Position numbers and translations under genes: made by a program. A model generated the notes under the pieces. That model had not been told where the DNA came from and did not search any database. It saw only the letters and a program-made list of their open reading frames with translations. Shown piece by piece: positions 32,987-41,457 of a stretch of DNA of 64,000 bases (positions within the stretch are counted from its first letter, which is position 1; each line of letters begins with the position of its first letter). The DNA is taken from assembly GCF_013389455.1 (NCBI RefSeq), contig NZ_CP058278.1, positions 1,240,001 to 1,304,000 on the forward strand, given 5' to 3'. The stretch comes from Flavobacterium inviolabile. Lineage in GTDB: Bacteria; Bacteroidota; Bacteroidia; Flavobacteriales; Flavobacteriaceae.

Positions 32987-34564
32987 ATGAAAAATAAATA
33001 TATATACTTTGCAGTTTTAGCTTCGTTAGGGCTAATGTCTTGTGATCCTGAATTTGAGAACGAAGTAAGCAATCAGAGTTATTCTGCTGGTGATGCCAAT
33101 TTCAGTTCTTATGTGGCTATTGGAAACTCGTTGACTTCCGGATATATGGACGGAACCGTTTCAAGAGTCGGGCAGCAATATTCTTTCCCGAACATTTTAG
33201 CACATCAGTTTGCTGTTGTGGGCGGTGGCGAATTTACACAGCCTTCTTATGAAGAAGATGTGAACAATCTTGGCGGACTATTGATCAATGGTGCTCCGTT
33301 TCCAAGTGCTGTTGCAAACGCATTCCCTACGAGATTAATTATCAATACGGCTGTGGGTGGTCCTCAGAATATTGCGGGAACATCATCCATCAATGTGAGT
33401 CCGTCTACTTTACAGGCAAAAGCATATAATAATATGGGAGTTCCGGGTGCGAAAACATTTCACTTAATGTTGCCTGGATATGGTAATATCGCCAATTTAG
33501 CGGCGGGTACTGCAAATCCTTATTTTGTACGTCATGCCATTACACCGGCTTCTACAGTTATTGGTGATGCAATGACTAAAAACCCGACATTCTTTACCAA
33601 CTGGATTGGTAATAACGATGTATTGGGATATGCAACTAACGGAGGTGTTGGAACAACTTCAGGAACCGGTGCTGCCGATATTACACCATCAGCAGTATTC
33701 TCAGCTTCCTATAACGGTATCATTGCGCAGTTAACGGCGGGTGGAGCCAAAGGAGTTGTAGCGACTATTCCATCGGTTACGGCTATTCCGTTCTTTACAA
33801 CAGTACCTTATAACCCGATAACTGCGGCTGCATTGGCCAGTGCGCCGGATCCAACCGGAGCAGGTGCTGTTCAGCAGCTGAACACATTATTGTACAGTCC
33901 GTTAAAACAAGCCTTAACGGCTTTTGGAGCGGGTACAAGAATTAACCTGTTAACCGCTACCGGAGCGAATCCGTTATTAATAAAAGATGAAACATTGCCA
34001 AACCTTTCGGCACAGCTAACGGCTGCGTTCACGCCATCGTTGGGAGCTGCTACAGCGGCCTTCTATGGTCAGGTTTTCGGTCAGGCAAGACAAACTACAA
34101 AAGACGATTTGGTATTGTTAACCACAAGAACGGCTATCGGAACTGCTCCGGCCGGTGTTCCTGCACCACTGGATAAATACGGTATTACCTATCCGTTAGA
34201 AGATAAACACGTACTGATTCCATCTGAAAAAGCGGCTATTGCTGCTGCTACATCCGATTTCAACGCTATTATTGTTGCTGCTGCACAATCTAAAAACCTG
34301 GCAGTTGCCGATATGAACGCAATCATGAACCAATTGGTTAGCGGATTGCGTGTGGAAGACGGACAAATTTATACGGCAAACTATTTTAGTACCGCTACCG
34401 TAAATACAGTATTGTTCTCTTTAGACGGGGTGCACCCTAATGCAAGAGGATATGCCGTTATTGCAAACGAAGTACTGAAAGTGATTAATTCACATTATAA
34501 TGCGAAGTTACCTTTAGTAAGTGCAGGAACATATCCTGGTGCTACTATTCTGACATCAAATTAA
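32987..34564 (+). CDS. SGNH/GDSL-family lipoprotein
   Basis: This 525-residue predicted lipoprotein has lipobox LMSC (Cys about 19). It keeps SGNH hydrolase blocks: GNSLTSGYMDG with the nucleophile Ser, GNNDVLGYA (block III Asn) and LDGVHPNARGYAVIANE with the catalytic Asp and His. A long Ala/Thr/Gly-rich middle (about 200-420) makes it much larger than a basic 200-residue SGNH domain. Paired with the FadL-like gene, it may release lipids or esters for uptake through that channel; this link is inferred from adjacency only. Confidence 0.9.
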   Translation: MKNKYIYFAVLASLGLMSCDPEFENEVSNQSYSAGDANFSSYVAIGNSLTSGYMDGTVSRVGQQYSFPNILAHQFAVVGGGEFTQPSYEEDVNNLGGLLINGAPFPSAVANAFPTRLIINTAVGGPQNIAGTSSINVSPSTLQAKAYNNMGVPGAKTFHLMLPGYGNIANLAAGTANPYFVRHAITPASTVIGDAMTKNPTFFTNWIGNNDVLGYATNGGVGTTSGTGAADITPSAVFSASYNGIIAQLTAGGAKGVVATIPSVTAIPFFTTVPYNPITAAALASAPDPTGAGAVQQLNTLLYSPLKQALTAFGAGTRINLLTATGANPLLIKDETLPNLSAQLTAAFTPSLGAATAAFYGQVFGQARQTTKDDLVLLTTRTAIGTAPAGVPAPLDKYGITYPLEDKHVLIPSEKAAIAAATSDFNAIIVAAAQSKNLAVADMNAIMNQLVSGLRVEDGQIYTANYFSTATVNTVLFSLDGVHPNARGYAVIANEVLKVINSHYNAKLPLVSAGTYPGATILTSN

Positions 34565-34586
34565 AAAGTGATTTACTATAGTATCT

Positions 34587-34615
34587 AAAAGCGCTGAATT
34601 TTCAGCGCTTTTTTT
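34587..34615 (+). terminator. Terminator after the SGNH lipoprotein gene
   Basis: GCGCTGAA, loop TT (plus closing AT pairs), TTCAGCGC, then seven Ts. Confidence 0.9.
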
Positions 34616-34648
34616 GTATTTTTATAACATTAAATAAAACGCGATAGT

Positions 34649-34987
34649 ATGAATTTACTGATTAGACTTTTGATTACCACTATATTGGTGGTGGTGATTG
34701 CAAACTTTTTACCGGGTATAACTGTAGACAGCATTAAAACAGCGCTTATAGTGGCGGTGGTATTGGGATTGTTAAACACATTTTTTAAGCCGATACTGGT
34801 GTTTTTTACCCTGCCGGTCACGGTAATCACATTGGGATTGTTTTTGCTGGTTATAAACGCGGTAATTATTCTGATCTGTGATTATCTTATCGATGGCTTC
34901 GAAGTGAAATCATTTATCAGTGCCCTGCTTTTTAGTATTGTACTGTCGGTTTGCCAGTGGATATTGAATATTTTTGTCAAAGACTAA
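34649..34987 (+). CDS. Phage holin family / four-helix membrane protein
   Basis: This 112-residue integral membrane protein has four hydrophobic segments (about 4-22, 30-50, 55-78 and 88-108), matching the 'phage holin family' group of small bacterial membrane proteins of unknown function (YvlD-like). Nothing phage-related is nearby. It stands alone between a terminator and the tig promoter. Confidence 0.85.
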   Translation: MNLLIRLLITTILVVVIANFLPGITVDSIKTALIVAVVLGLLNTFFKPILVFFTLPVTVITLGLFLLVINAVIILICDYLIDGFEVKSFISALLFSIVLSVCQWILNIFVKD

Positions 34988-35053
34988 AACAGATAAAGTA
35001 AAATTATAGGATAAAATTTTAGCTTATTGAGATACAATAAGTTAAAAACTTGG

Positions 35054-35088
35054 TTGGGTTGTAAAAAATATATAATTTTGCAACCCAA
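35054..35088 (+). promoter_or_regulatory. tig promoter framed by an inverted repeat
   Basis: The -7 box TAATTTTG (35073-35080) and TTG at 35054-35056 (-33, 19 bases upstream) form a good Bacteroidota promoter. A perfect 8-bp inverted repeat, TTGGGTTG (35054-35061) and CAACCCAA (35081-35088), brackets the -7 box and looks like an operator or a leader hairpin. Confidence 0.5.
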
Positions 35089-35113
35089 TTTTAGTATGTA
35101 AAAAAATAGAATA

Positions 35114-36439
35114 ATGAATATTACAAGAAACAATGTTGATGCATTAAATGCGATTGTAACGGTTGAAGTTACTAAAGAAGATTATGCTGGTCAGGTTGAA
35201 AAAGTTTTAGCAGATTATCGCAAAAATGCTAGTATTCCTGGATTTAGAAAAGGAGCTGTACCAATGAGTTTGATTCAAAAACAATATGGAAAAGCGGTTC
35301 TTCTTGATGAAGTAAATAAATTGTTGCAAAATTCATTAAATAATTATTTGGTTGAAGAGAAGTTAGATATTCTTGGAAACCCGTTACCTAAAGTTACAGA
35401 AGATTTTGACTGGGATACTGAAGACTACAAATTCGAATTCGAATTAGGTCTTGCGCCAGACTTTACAGTTGACTTGGGTGCCAAAAACAAAATCACAAAA
35501 TTCAATATCGTTGTGGATGAGCCAATGCTTGATGAGCAAGTGGAGCGTATCCAAAAACAATACGGTAAATTAGTTTCTAAAGAGAAAGTTGAAGAAGGAG
35601 ATGATTTAAGAGGAACTTTTTCAAATGAAGAAAAAGGAATTAACAATTCTGTGAATATTACCCTTGATATTTTCAAAGACAAAAAAACGATCAAGAAATT
35701 TATCGGTAAAAAAGCAGGTGATGTAATTGCATTAAGCACTAAAGGTTTATTTGATGACGATCACAAATTAATGGATTATCTGAAAGTGTCTCACGATGAC
35801 GTTCACGGTTTGGATATTGAAGTTAACTTCACAATCGAAGAAGTAAACACTACTGAGAAAGCAGAATTAACACAGGAATTATTCGATAAATTATTCGGGG
35901 AAGGAAAAGTAACTTCTGTTGAGCAATTAAAAGAGAAAATCAAAGAGGATGCTGAAAAACAATTTGCAACTCAGGCAGATCAGAAATTCCTTAATGATGT
36001 AACAGAATTCTTAATTGAGAATACAAAATTTGAATTACCGGCTGATTTCCTTAAAAAATGGATTCAAACAGTAGGAGAGAACCCGTTATCACCGGAGCAG
36101 GCAGAAGAAGAATACACTAAATCGGAAAACGGATTACGTTACCAGTTGATCGAAAGTAAAGTTTTGGTTCAAAACAACTTACAAATCACTTTTGAAGATT
36201 TAAAAGCATTCACTTCTGATCTGATCAAGAAGCAAATGGCACAATTCGGACAAATGGATCCTTCTGATGCAGATGTTGAAAATATCGTTGCCAGAGTATT
36301 GTCTAACCAGGAAGAAGTGAAACGTCTTTCTGAGCAGGTAATGAGCGAAAAGCTGTTAAATCTTTTCAAAGAAAAGGTTACAGCGAAAGTTAAAGAAGTT
36401 TCTTACCAAGACTTTATTAAAGAAATGTACGGAGAATAA
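35114..36439 (+). CDS. tig: Trigger factor
   Basis: This 441-residue ribosome-bound chaperone has the ribosome-binding domain with FRKGAVPMSLI (about 40-50; family signature G-F-R-K-G). A PPIase-like FKBP domain (about 155-240) and a long helical C-terminal chaperone arm (about 250-440) follow. The PPIase domain looks degenerate at its N-terminal part, as seen in many Bacteroidota trigger factors. It precedes clpP and clpX, the common bacterial order, with a terminator between tig and clpP. Confidence 0.95.
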   Translation: MNITRNNVDALNAIVTVEVTKEDYAGQVEKVLADYRKNASIPGFRKGAVPMSLIQKQYGKAVLLDEVNKLLQNSLNNYLVEEKLDILGNPLPKVTEDFDWDTEDYKFEFELGLAPDFTVDLGAKNKITKFNIVVDEPMLDEQVERIQKQYGKLVSKEKVEEGDDLRGTFSNEEKGINNSVNITLDIFKDKKTIKKFIGKKAGDVIALSTKGLFDDDHKLMDYLKVSHDDVHGLDIEVNFTIEEVNTTEKAELTQELFDKLFGEGKVTSVEQLKEKIKEDAEKQFATQADQKFLNDVTEFLIENTKFELPADFLKKWIQTVGENPLSPEQAEEEYTKSENGLRYQLIESKVLVQNNLQITFEDLKAFTSDLIKKQMAQFGQMDPSDADVENIVARVLSNQEEVKRLSEQVMSEKLLNLFKEKVTAKVKEVSYQDFIKEMYGE

Positions 36440-36457
36440 TCTTTCGTAAAAAATAAG

Positions 36458-36499
36458 TATATTTGAACGTCAGACTAAAAAAGTCTGACGTTCTTTTTT
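36458..36499 (+). terminator. tig terminator overlapping the clpP promoter
   Basis: GAACGTCAGACT (36465-36476), loop AAAAA, AGTCTGACGTTC (36482-36493) and six Ts form a strong intrinsic terminator. TATATTTG (36458-36465), a good -7 box, abuts its 5' arm, so clpP transcription would begin inside the hairpin DNA. Confidence 0.8.
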
Positions 36500-36522
36500 A
36501 ATTATAAACAAAAATAATTACT

Positions 36523-37182
36523 ATGAATTACGGAAAAGAATTTGAAAAATATGCTACTAAACATCACGGTATAAACAGTATGTACTATGATAAAATTGTA
36601 AGTAGTATGACCCCTTATATCATAGAAGAACGTCAATTGAATGTTGCTTCTATGGATGTGTTTTCCCGTTTAATGATGGACAGAATTATTTTTCTGGGTA
36701 CCGGAATTGACGATTATGTTGCAAACATCATTCAGGCACAGCTGTTATTCCTGGAAAGCGTTGATGCTTCCAAAGATATCAGTATCTATATTAACTCTCC
36801 GGGAGGAGGTGTTTATGCCGGATTAGGGATTTACGATACCATGCAGTTTATCAAACCGGATGTAGCCACGATCTGTACGGGTATTGCCGCTTCTATGGGA
36901 GCTGTTTTATTATGTGCAGGAGCAGACGGAAAGCGTTCTGCTTTACCACACTCAAGAGTCATGATCCACCAGCCGTTAGGAGGTGCTCAGGGACAGGCTT
37001 CCGATATCGAAATCACAACCAGAGAGATTTTGAAATTAAAAACGGAATTGTATGAGATTATCTCTAAGCATGCCAAACAACCGATGGATAAAGTACATCA
37101 TGACAGTGACCGTGACTATTGGATGATTGCTCAGGAAGCAAAAGACTACGGTATGATTGATGAAGTATTAATGAGAGGATAA
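36523..37182 (+). CDS. clpP: ATP-dependent Clp protease proteolytic subunit
   Basis: This 219-residue serine peptidase assembles into a tetradecameric barrel and works with ClpX. The catalytic Ser lies in [11 protein letters not shown], the His in [15 protein letters not shown] and the Asp further on in the handle region. Length is normal. The clpX start codon is 54 bases downstream with no terminator between them, so they are one operon. Confidence 0.97.
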   Translation: MNYGKEFEKYATKHHGINSMYYDKIVSSMTPYIIEERQLNVASMDVFSRLMMDRIIFLGTGIDDYVANIIQAQLLFLESVDASKDISIYINSPGGGVYAGLGIYDTMQFIKPDVATICTGIAASMGAVLLCAGADGKRSALPHSRVMIHQPLGGAQGQASDIEITTREILKLKTELYEIISKHAKQPMDKVHHDSDRDYWMIAQEAKDYGMIDEVLMRG

Positions 37183-37235
37183 TTTTAGTTAAAGGTGCCT
37201 TGCAGAAAGGCATCTTTCTATTTAAGTATATAAAA

Positions 37236-38468
37236 ATGGCTAAAGAAGTATTAGAGTGTTCTTTTTGTGGAAGAAAAAAGCCAGAAACAAATTTATTAAT
37301 CGCCGGCATCAATGCCCACATCTGTGACAGATGTATTGAGCAGGCGCATGGAATTGTTTTAGAAGAGTTAAAACAAAGCGAGAATTCCGGATTACTGGCC
37401 GATTTGGTTTTGAGTAAGCCAAAGGAAATCCGCGCCTTTTTGGACCAGTATGTTATTGGTCAGGACCAGACTAAAAAAGTCTTGTCTGTAGCGGTTTATA
37501 ATCACTACAAGCGTTTGTTGCAAAAGCAGGCGGATGATGAGGTTGAAATCGAAAAGAGTAATATCATTATGGTAGGTCAAACCGGAACCGGGAAAACATT
37601 AGTGGCAAAAACCATTGCCAAAATGTTAAACGTTCCGTTGGCTATTGTGGATGCTACTGTTTTAACCGAAGCGGGTTATGTTGGGGAAGATGTTGAAAGC
37701 ATCCTGACCCGTTTACTGCAGGCAGCCGATTATGATGTGGCAAAAGCAGAAAGAGGAATTGTTTTTATTGACGAGATTGATAAGATTGCACGAAAAAGTG
37801 ATAATCCTTCCATTACCAGAGATGTTTCGGGAGAAGGCGTACAACAGGCCTTATTGAAGCTGCTGGAAGGAACTGTGGTAAATGTTCCGCCTAAAGGTGG
37901 AAGAAAGCACCCGGATCAGAAATTTGTTGAGGTAAATACACAAAATATCCTTTTTATTGCCGGAGGGGCATTTGACGGTATTGAAAGAGTAATTTCAAAA
38001 CGATTAAACCGCCAGGCAGTAGGGTATAGCTCTTCAAAAAGTGCCGATCAGATTGATAAAGAAAATCTGTTGCAGTATATCATACCAAAGGATATTAAAG
38101 ACTTCGGACTGATTCCGGAAATTATCGGACGTTTACCGGTTTTAACACACATGGATCCGTTGGATAGAGAAACCTTAAGAGCGATCTTAACAGAACCTAA
38201 AAACGCCTTAGTAAAGCAATATAAAAAGCTGTTTGCTATGGATGATGTGGAATTCTCTGTTGCTGATGAAGCTTTGGATTTTATTGTAGATAAAGCTTTA
38301 GAATACAAATTGGGAGCAAGAGGACTGCGTTCTCTTTGTGAAGCCATACTGACAGATGCGATGTATGATTTGCCAAGCTCAGACGAGAAAACCTTGCATA
38401 TCGATAAAGCCTATGCAGAGCATTCTTTAGATAAAAACCTTTTACAGCGATTAAAAGCAGTATCATAA
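37236..38468 (+). CDS. clpX: ATP-dependent Clp protease ATP-binding subunit ClpX
   Basis: This 410-residue AAA+ unfoldase feeds ClpP. An N-terminal C4 zinc finger (CSFCGRKK and CDRCIEQA) is followed by Walker A GQTGTGKT, Walker [10 protein letters not shown] and the pore and sensor motifs, including GYVGEDVE and GARGLRS. I chose the ATG at 37236 ([10 protein letters not shown]), which sets the zinc finger at the usual distance; an earlier frame start adds 12 residues that read like leader sequence. Confidence 0.97.
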   Translation: MAKEVLECSFCGRKKPETNLLIAGINAHICDRCIEQAHGIVLEELKQSENSGLLADLVLSKPKEIRAFLDQYVIGQDQTKKVLSVAVYNHYKRLLQKQADDEVEIEKSNIIMVGQTGTGKTLVAKTIAKMLNVPLAIVDATVLTEAGYVGEDVESILTRLLQAADYDVAKAERGIVFIDEIDKIARKSDNPSITRDVSGEGVQQALLKLLEGTVVNVPPKGGRKHPDQKFVEVNTQNILFIAGGAFDGIERVISKRLNRQAVGYSSSKSADQIDKENLLQYIIPKDIKDFGLIPEIIGRLPVLTHMDPLDRETLRAILTEPKNALVKQYKKLFAMDDVEFSVADEALDFIVDKALEYKLGARGLRSLCEAILTDAMYDLPSSDEKTLHIDKAYAEHSLDKNLLQRLKAVS

Positions 38469-38471
38469 TAT

Positions 38472-38504
38472 AAAAAAAGCCCCGATTTATCGGGGCTTTT
38501 TTTT
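38472..38504 (+). terminator. Terminator of the clpP-clpX operon
   Basis: AAAAAAAGCCCCG, loop ATTTAT, CGGGGC and eight Ts, 4 bases past the clpX stop. Confidence 0.92.
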
Positions 38505-38520
38505 GCGGTTAACGCAAACA

Positions 38521-38548
38521 AAAAGGGCGGTCATCTGACCGCCCTTTT
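38521..38548 (-). terminator. Terminator of the first adhesin-SprF-OmpA operon
   Basis: AAAAGGGCGGTCA, loop TC, TGACCGCCCTTTT is a near-perfect palindrome with A and T tails. It serves the minus-strand operon and can also back up the clpX terminator. Confidence 0.85.
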
Positions 38549-38570
38549 CTTATTTGATGAAGAAGGAATC

Positions 38571-40442
38571 TTATTTCTTAACAATTAAGAATTCAGATCT
38601 TCTGTTTTTCGCATATTCCTCTTCGGTGCAATTCTCGCCACAGTTCACTTTCGGCTCGCTTTCGCCATATCCTTTACCGGATATTTTGTCTTTCGCGATT
38701 CCTTTAGAGATAATGTACTGAACGGTTGATTTTGCTCTTCTGTCGGACAGGTTCATGTTGTACTGATCGCTACCTCTGCTATCGGTATGGGATTTCACCA
38801 TGATCACCATAGCCGGGTTGTTTTTCATTACCTGAACCAGTTTGTCTAACTCAAAAGCCCCTTGTTGGGTGATGTTGCTCTTGTCGTATTCGAAGTAAAT
38901 ATCATTCAGGATGATCTCGGTTTCGGTTACAATTACATCGATCGGCTGTAAGTCGGCATTGATATTAACAATACCGCCTCTTGTTTTACTCACCGGGAAG
39001 TTATTGCTCTCATAACCGTCTTTGGCTACCTGAAGGGTGTAGGCTTTGTCACACTCCACATCGTAAGATACTGTTCCGTCTGCCGCCGTTGTTTTGGTAG
39101 CGATGATGTTGTTCTTCTCGTCTAAGATCGCTACGCGGGCTCCTGATAATTTAGAACCTGTTTTAGCATCTCTCACTAAAGAAACCACTTCCACCCCACA
39201 TACCGGAGTGGCACTGTAGATGTTGTCTACCCCGCCACGGTTACTGGATACAAACCCGATGTTTTTAGCGGTATTGAAGCTGAATGCGAAATCGTCTTTT
39301 TCAGAGTTTACCGGTTTGCCCACATTGGCAGCCTCGGTTCCTTTGTTAAGATCGATCACATAAACATCCATGCCTCCGAATCCCTGACGGGCATCGGAAG
39401 AGAAATACAATTTGTTCTCATCGGTAATAAACGGGAAACTCTCGTTTCCTTCGGTATTGATCTTCTTGCCTAAGTTCTCCGGAGTTCCGAAAGAGCCATC
39501 GGCATTCACACTTACTTTCCAGATATCCACACCCCCTACAGATCCGGGCATGTTGGAAGAGAAGTATAATGTTTTGCCATCTTTGCTTAAACTCGGATTG
39601 CTGGTCGAGTAGTCTTTGCTGTTAAAAGGCAGCGGCGTTGGTTTGCTCCATTTTCCATCGGCTTTAACCGATTTGAAAAGTGCCACCTGTCCGAACTTTA
39701 ACTTCTGAGCCTTGTCTTTTTCAAACAAGCCTTCGTTAAAACTCTCACTGGCCAGGTACATGGTGTTTCCGTCTGCACTGATGCTTGCCGGTCCGTCATG
39801 GAACTTGGTGTTTACCCCTTCCACAGCTGTTGGCTGGCTGAAAGTACCATCGGCGTTGTATACCGCACTGTACAGGTCCAGGTAAGGCTGTTCGTTCCAA
39901 CCGTAGGTTTTACGGGAGGTATTACGGGCCGAGGCAAAATACAGGGTATTGTCGTTGCTTAACATGGCTCCGAAATCGGACTTGTCGCTGTTAATATCCA
40001 ATGATTTGATGTCGAAGGATTTTGCTTTTTCATTCAGCTTAGGCAGATAGTTCGGGTTTTGTTTGAAAGCTACCGCACGCTGATCGTTTGGTGCCATATT
40101 GGCAAACTTCTGCAGCTGTTTGTTCGCTTCTTCATATTTTCCGTCTGCTTTAAGCATCTGTGCATAGCGGTAATAGGTCTCGGCATCCTGTTTTTCGGTC
40201 AGGGCCTTGGCATACCATTTACTGGCTTCGGCAGCGTTGAATACATTGTAGTAGCTATCGGCCAGTTGTTTGTATACATAACCGTCTGCTTTTCCTTTGT
40301 CTACCAGTTTGAGGTATTCGCTTGCCGCGTCCACATACTCAAAACGGTTAAAGAGTCTGTCTGCGTTTTTGGTGTCTTTGTTTTGTGCCGATAGTGTCGA
40401 ACTGGCGATCACAAAACTTAAAGTGATATATAAATTCTTCAT
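38571..40442 (-). CDS. OmpA-family protein with TPR, PD40 propeller and CNA-B-like domains (copy 1)
   Basis: This 623-residue envelope protein has a signal peptide (about 1-19, LSAQ) and a TPR-like helical region (about 25-130). A PD40/WD40-like beta-propeller (about 145-420; repeated YFASA, LYFSSNMPG, LYFSSDARQG) and a carboxypeptidase-regulatory (CNA-B-like) domain (about 425-505) follow. The C-terminal OmpA peptidoglycan-binding domain (about 510-623) has SHTDSRGSDQYNMNLSDRRA. The same order is known in PorE of the Porphyromonas gingivalis T9SS. It follows the SprF-like gene by 19 bases. The protein is identical to the copy at 47225-49096. Confidence 0.93.
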   Translation of the reverse strand: MKNLYITLSFVIASSTLSAQNKDTKNADRLFNRFEYVDAASEYLKLVDKGKADGYVYKQLADSYYNVFNAAEASKWYAKALTEKQDAETYYRYAQMLKADGKYEEANKQLQKFANMAPNDQRAVAFKQNPNYLPKLNEKAKSFDIKSLDINSDKSDFGAMLSNDNTLYFASARNTSRKTYGWNEQPYLDLYSAVYNADGTFSQPTAVEGVNTKFHDGPASISADGNTMYLASESFNEGLFEKDKAQKLKFGQVALFKSVKADGKWSKPTPLPFNSKDYSTSNPSLSKDGKTLYFSSNMPGSVGGVDIWKVSVNADGSFGTPENLGKKINTEGNESFPFITDENKLYFSSDARQGFGGMDVYVIDLNKGTEAANVGKPVNSEKDDFAFSFNTAKNIGFVSSNRGGVDNIYSATPVCGVEVVSLVRDAKTGSKLSGARVAILDEKNNIIATKTTAADGTVSYDVECDKAYTLQVAKDGYESNNFPVSKTRGGIVNINADLQPIDVIVTETEIILNDIYFEYDKSNITQQGAFELDKLVQVMKNNPAMVIMVKSHTDSRGSDQYNMNLSDRRAKSTVQYIISKGIAKDKISGKGYGESEPKVNCGENCTEEEYAKNRRSEFLIVKK

Positions 40443-40461
40443 GTCTTAGGTCGCTTTTATA

Positions 40462-41385
40462 TTAGAAATATCTTGGAGATCGGGACACTTTCTTAGAGAA
40501 GTTCACATCAAAAAGAAGGATCACTTCGTGAGAAGAAGGTGTGGTTACTTTCAGGTCGGATACGATATGGTCGTAAGCATATCCGATTCGAAGTCCCGGA
40601 GTGATAGCATAATTAACCATTGCTCCGAAGGAATCATCCAAACGATAGGTAGCTCCGATTTCGAATTTATCATAAAACAGGAAGTTGGTAGACACATCCA
40701 GGGATACCGGTGCATCGAAAGCCGACTTAACTAAGAAGAACGGTTTGAATTTCAGGTTTTCGTTCAAATCAAATACATATCCCCCAGTTAAGAAGTAATG
40801 TTGTTTGTCGGAACCGAATTTCTTTCCGTCATAATCCAGGTAGGTATTGCTTAGCATATTGGGAACCGAAAGGGCCATGTAATACTTATTGGTATAATAG
40901 AAGATCCCGCTTCCTACGTTAAAGAAGGTACGGCTGGTGTTTTGAGCAAATGCCGGGTCATTGGCATCGGGCACGAACCCGTTACCGATCTGGTCGAACA
41001 ATCCGATCTTATGAAAGGTTGCTCCGGCCTTGATCCCTAAAGCCAGTTTGTGTTCTCCGCCCAGGTTCAGGGTATAGGAGAAATCGGCATATACGTTGTT
41101 TTCTTTTACCGGTCCTATCTTATCGGAGATCACCGAAAGTCCCAATCCGACATTCTTACCCACCGGGCTGCTGGCCGCGAAGGTTGCCGTTGAAGGAGCT
41201 CCGTCCAGATCTACCCATTGTTTACGGTATAGCAATCCTCCGGAAAGGCTTTCTTTAGAACCTGCATAAGCAGGGTTGATGACGTTCATATTATACATGT
41301 ATTGTGTATAATGCGGATCTTGTTGTGCTGAGGCCTCATATAAACCGATAAAGGCTAAAAAGGCGGTCAAATATATTTTCTTCAT
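40462..41385 (-). CDS. PorP/SprF-family T9SS protein (copy 1)
   Basis: This 307-residue outer-membrane barrel has a signal peptide (about 1-20, ASAQ). The family opening QDPHYTQYMYNMNVINPAYA is intact, and the protein ends SRSPRYF with a C-terminal Phe. By analogy with SprF it should assist export of the type B cargo encoded just upstream (41458-47082). It is identical in sequence to the copy at 49116-50039. The two copies serve adhesins that differ internally but share one C-terminal domain, as expected if SprF reads the C-terminus. Confidence 0.93.
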   Translation of the reverse strand: MKKIYLTAFLAFIGLYEASAQQDPHYTQYMYNMNVINPAYAGSKESLSGGLLYRKQWVDLDGAPSTATFAASSPVGKNVGLGLSVISDKIGPVKENNVYADFSYTLNLGGEHKLALGIKAGATFHKIGLFDQIGNGFVPDANDPAFAQNTSRTFFNVGSGIFYYTNKYYMALSVPNMLSNTYLDYDGKKFGSDKQHYFLTGGYVFDLNENLKFKPFFLVKSAFDAPVSLDVSTNFLFYDKFEIGATYRLDDSFGAMVNYAITPGLRIGYAYDHIVSDLKVTTPSSHEVILLFDVNFSKKVSRSPRYF

Positions 41386-41402
41386 TGGTGTAATTTTTGT
41401 GG

Positions 41403-41443
41403 AATAAAGCGCTGTTCACAATAAGGTGAACAGCTGCTTTATT
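41403..41443 (-). promoter_or_regulatory. Intercistronic hairpin between adhesin and SprF genes (copy 1)
   Basis: AATAAAGC plus GCTGTTCAC (41403-41419) pairs with GTGAACAGC plus GCTTTATT (41426-41443), a 17-bp stem with one bulged T and a 6-base loop. It lacks a U-run, so it looks more like an RNA-processing or stability element than a terminator. An identical copy lies at 50057-50097. Confidence 0.6.
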
Positions 41444-41457
41444 AAAATAGTTACTAC

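Noticed and set aside
34649..34987. 'Phage holin family' protein as a sign of a prophage
   Set aside because: Neighbours are housekeeping genes, and the family name covers ordinary small bacterial membrane proteins.
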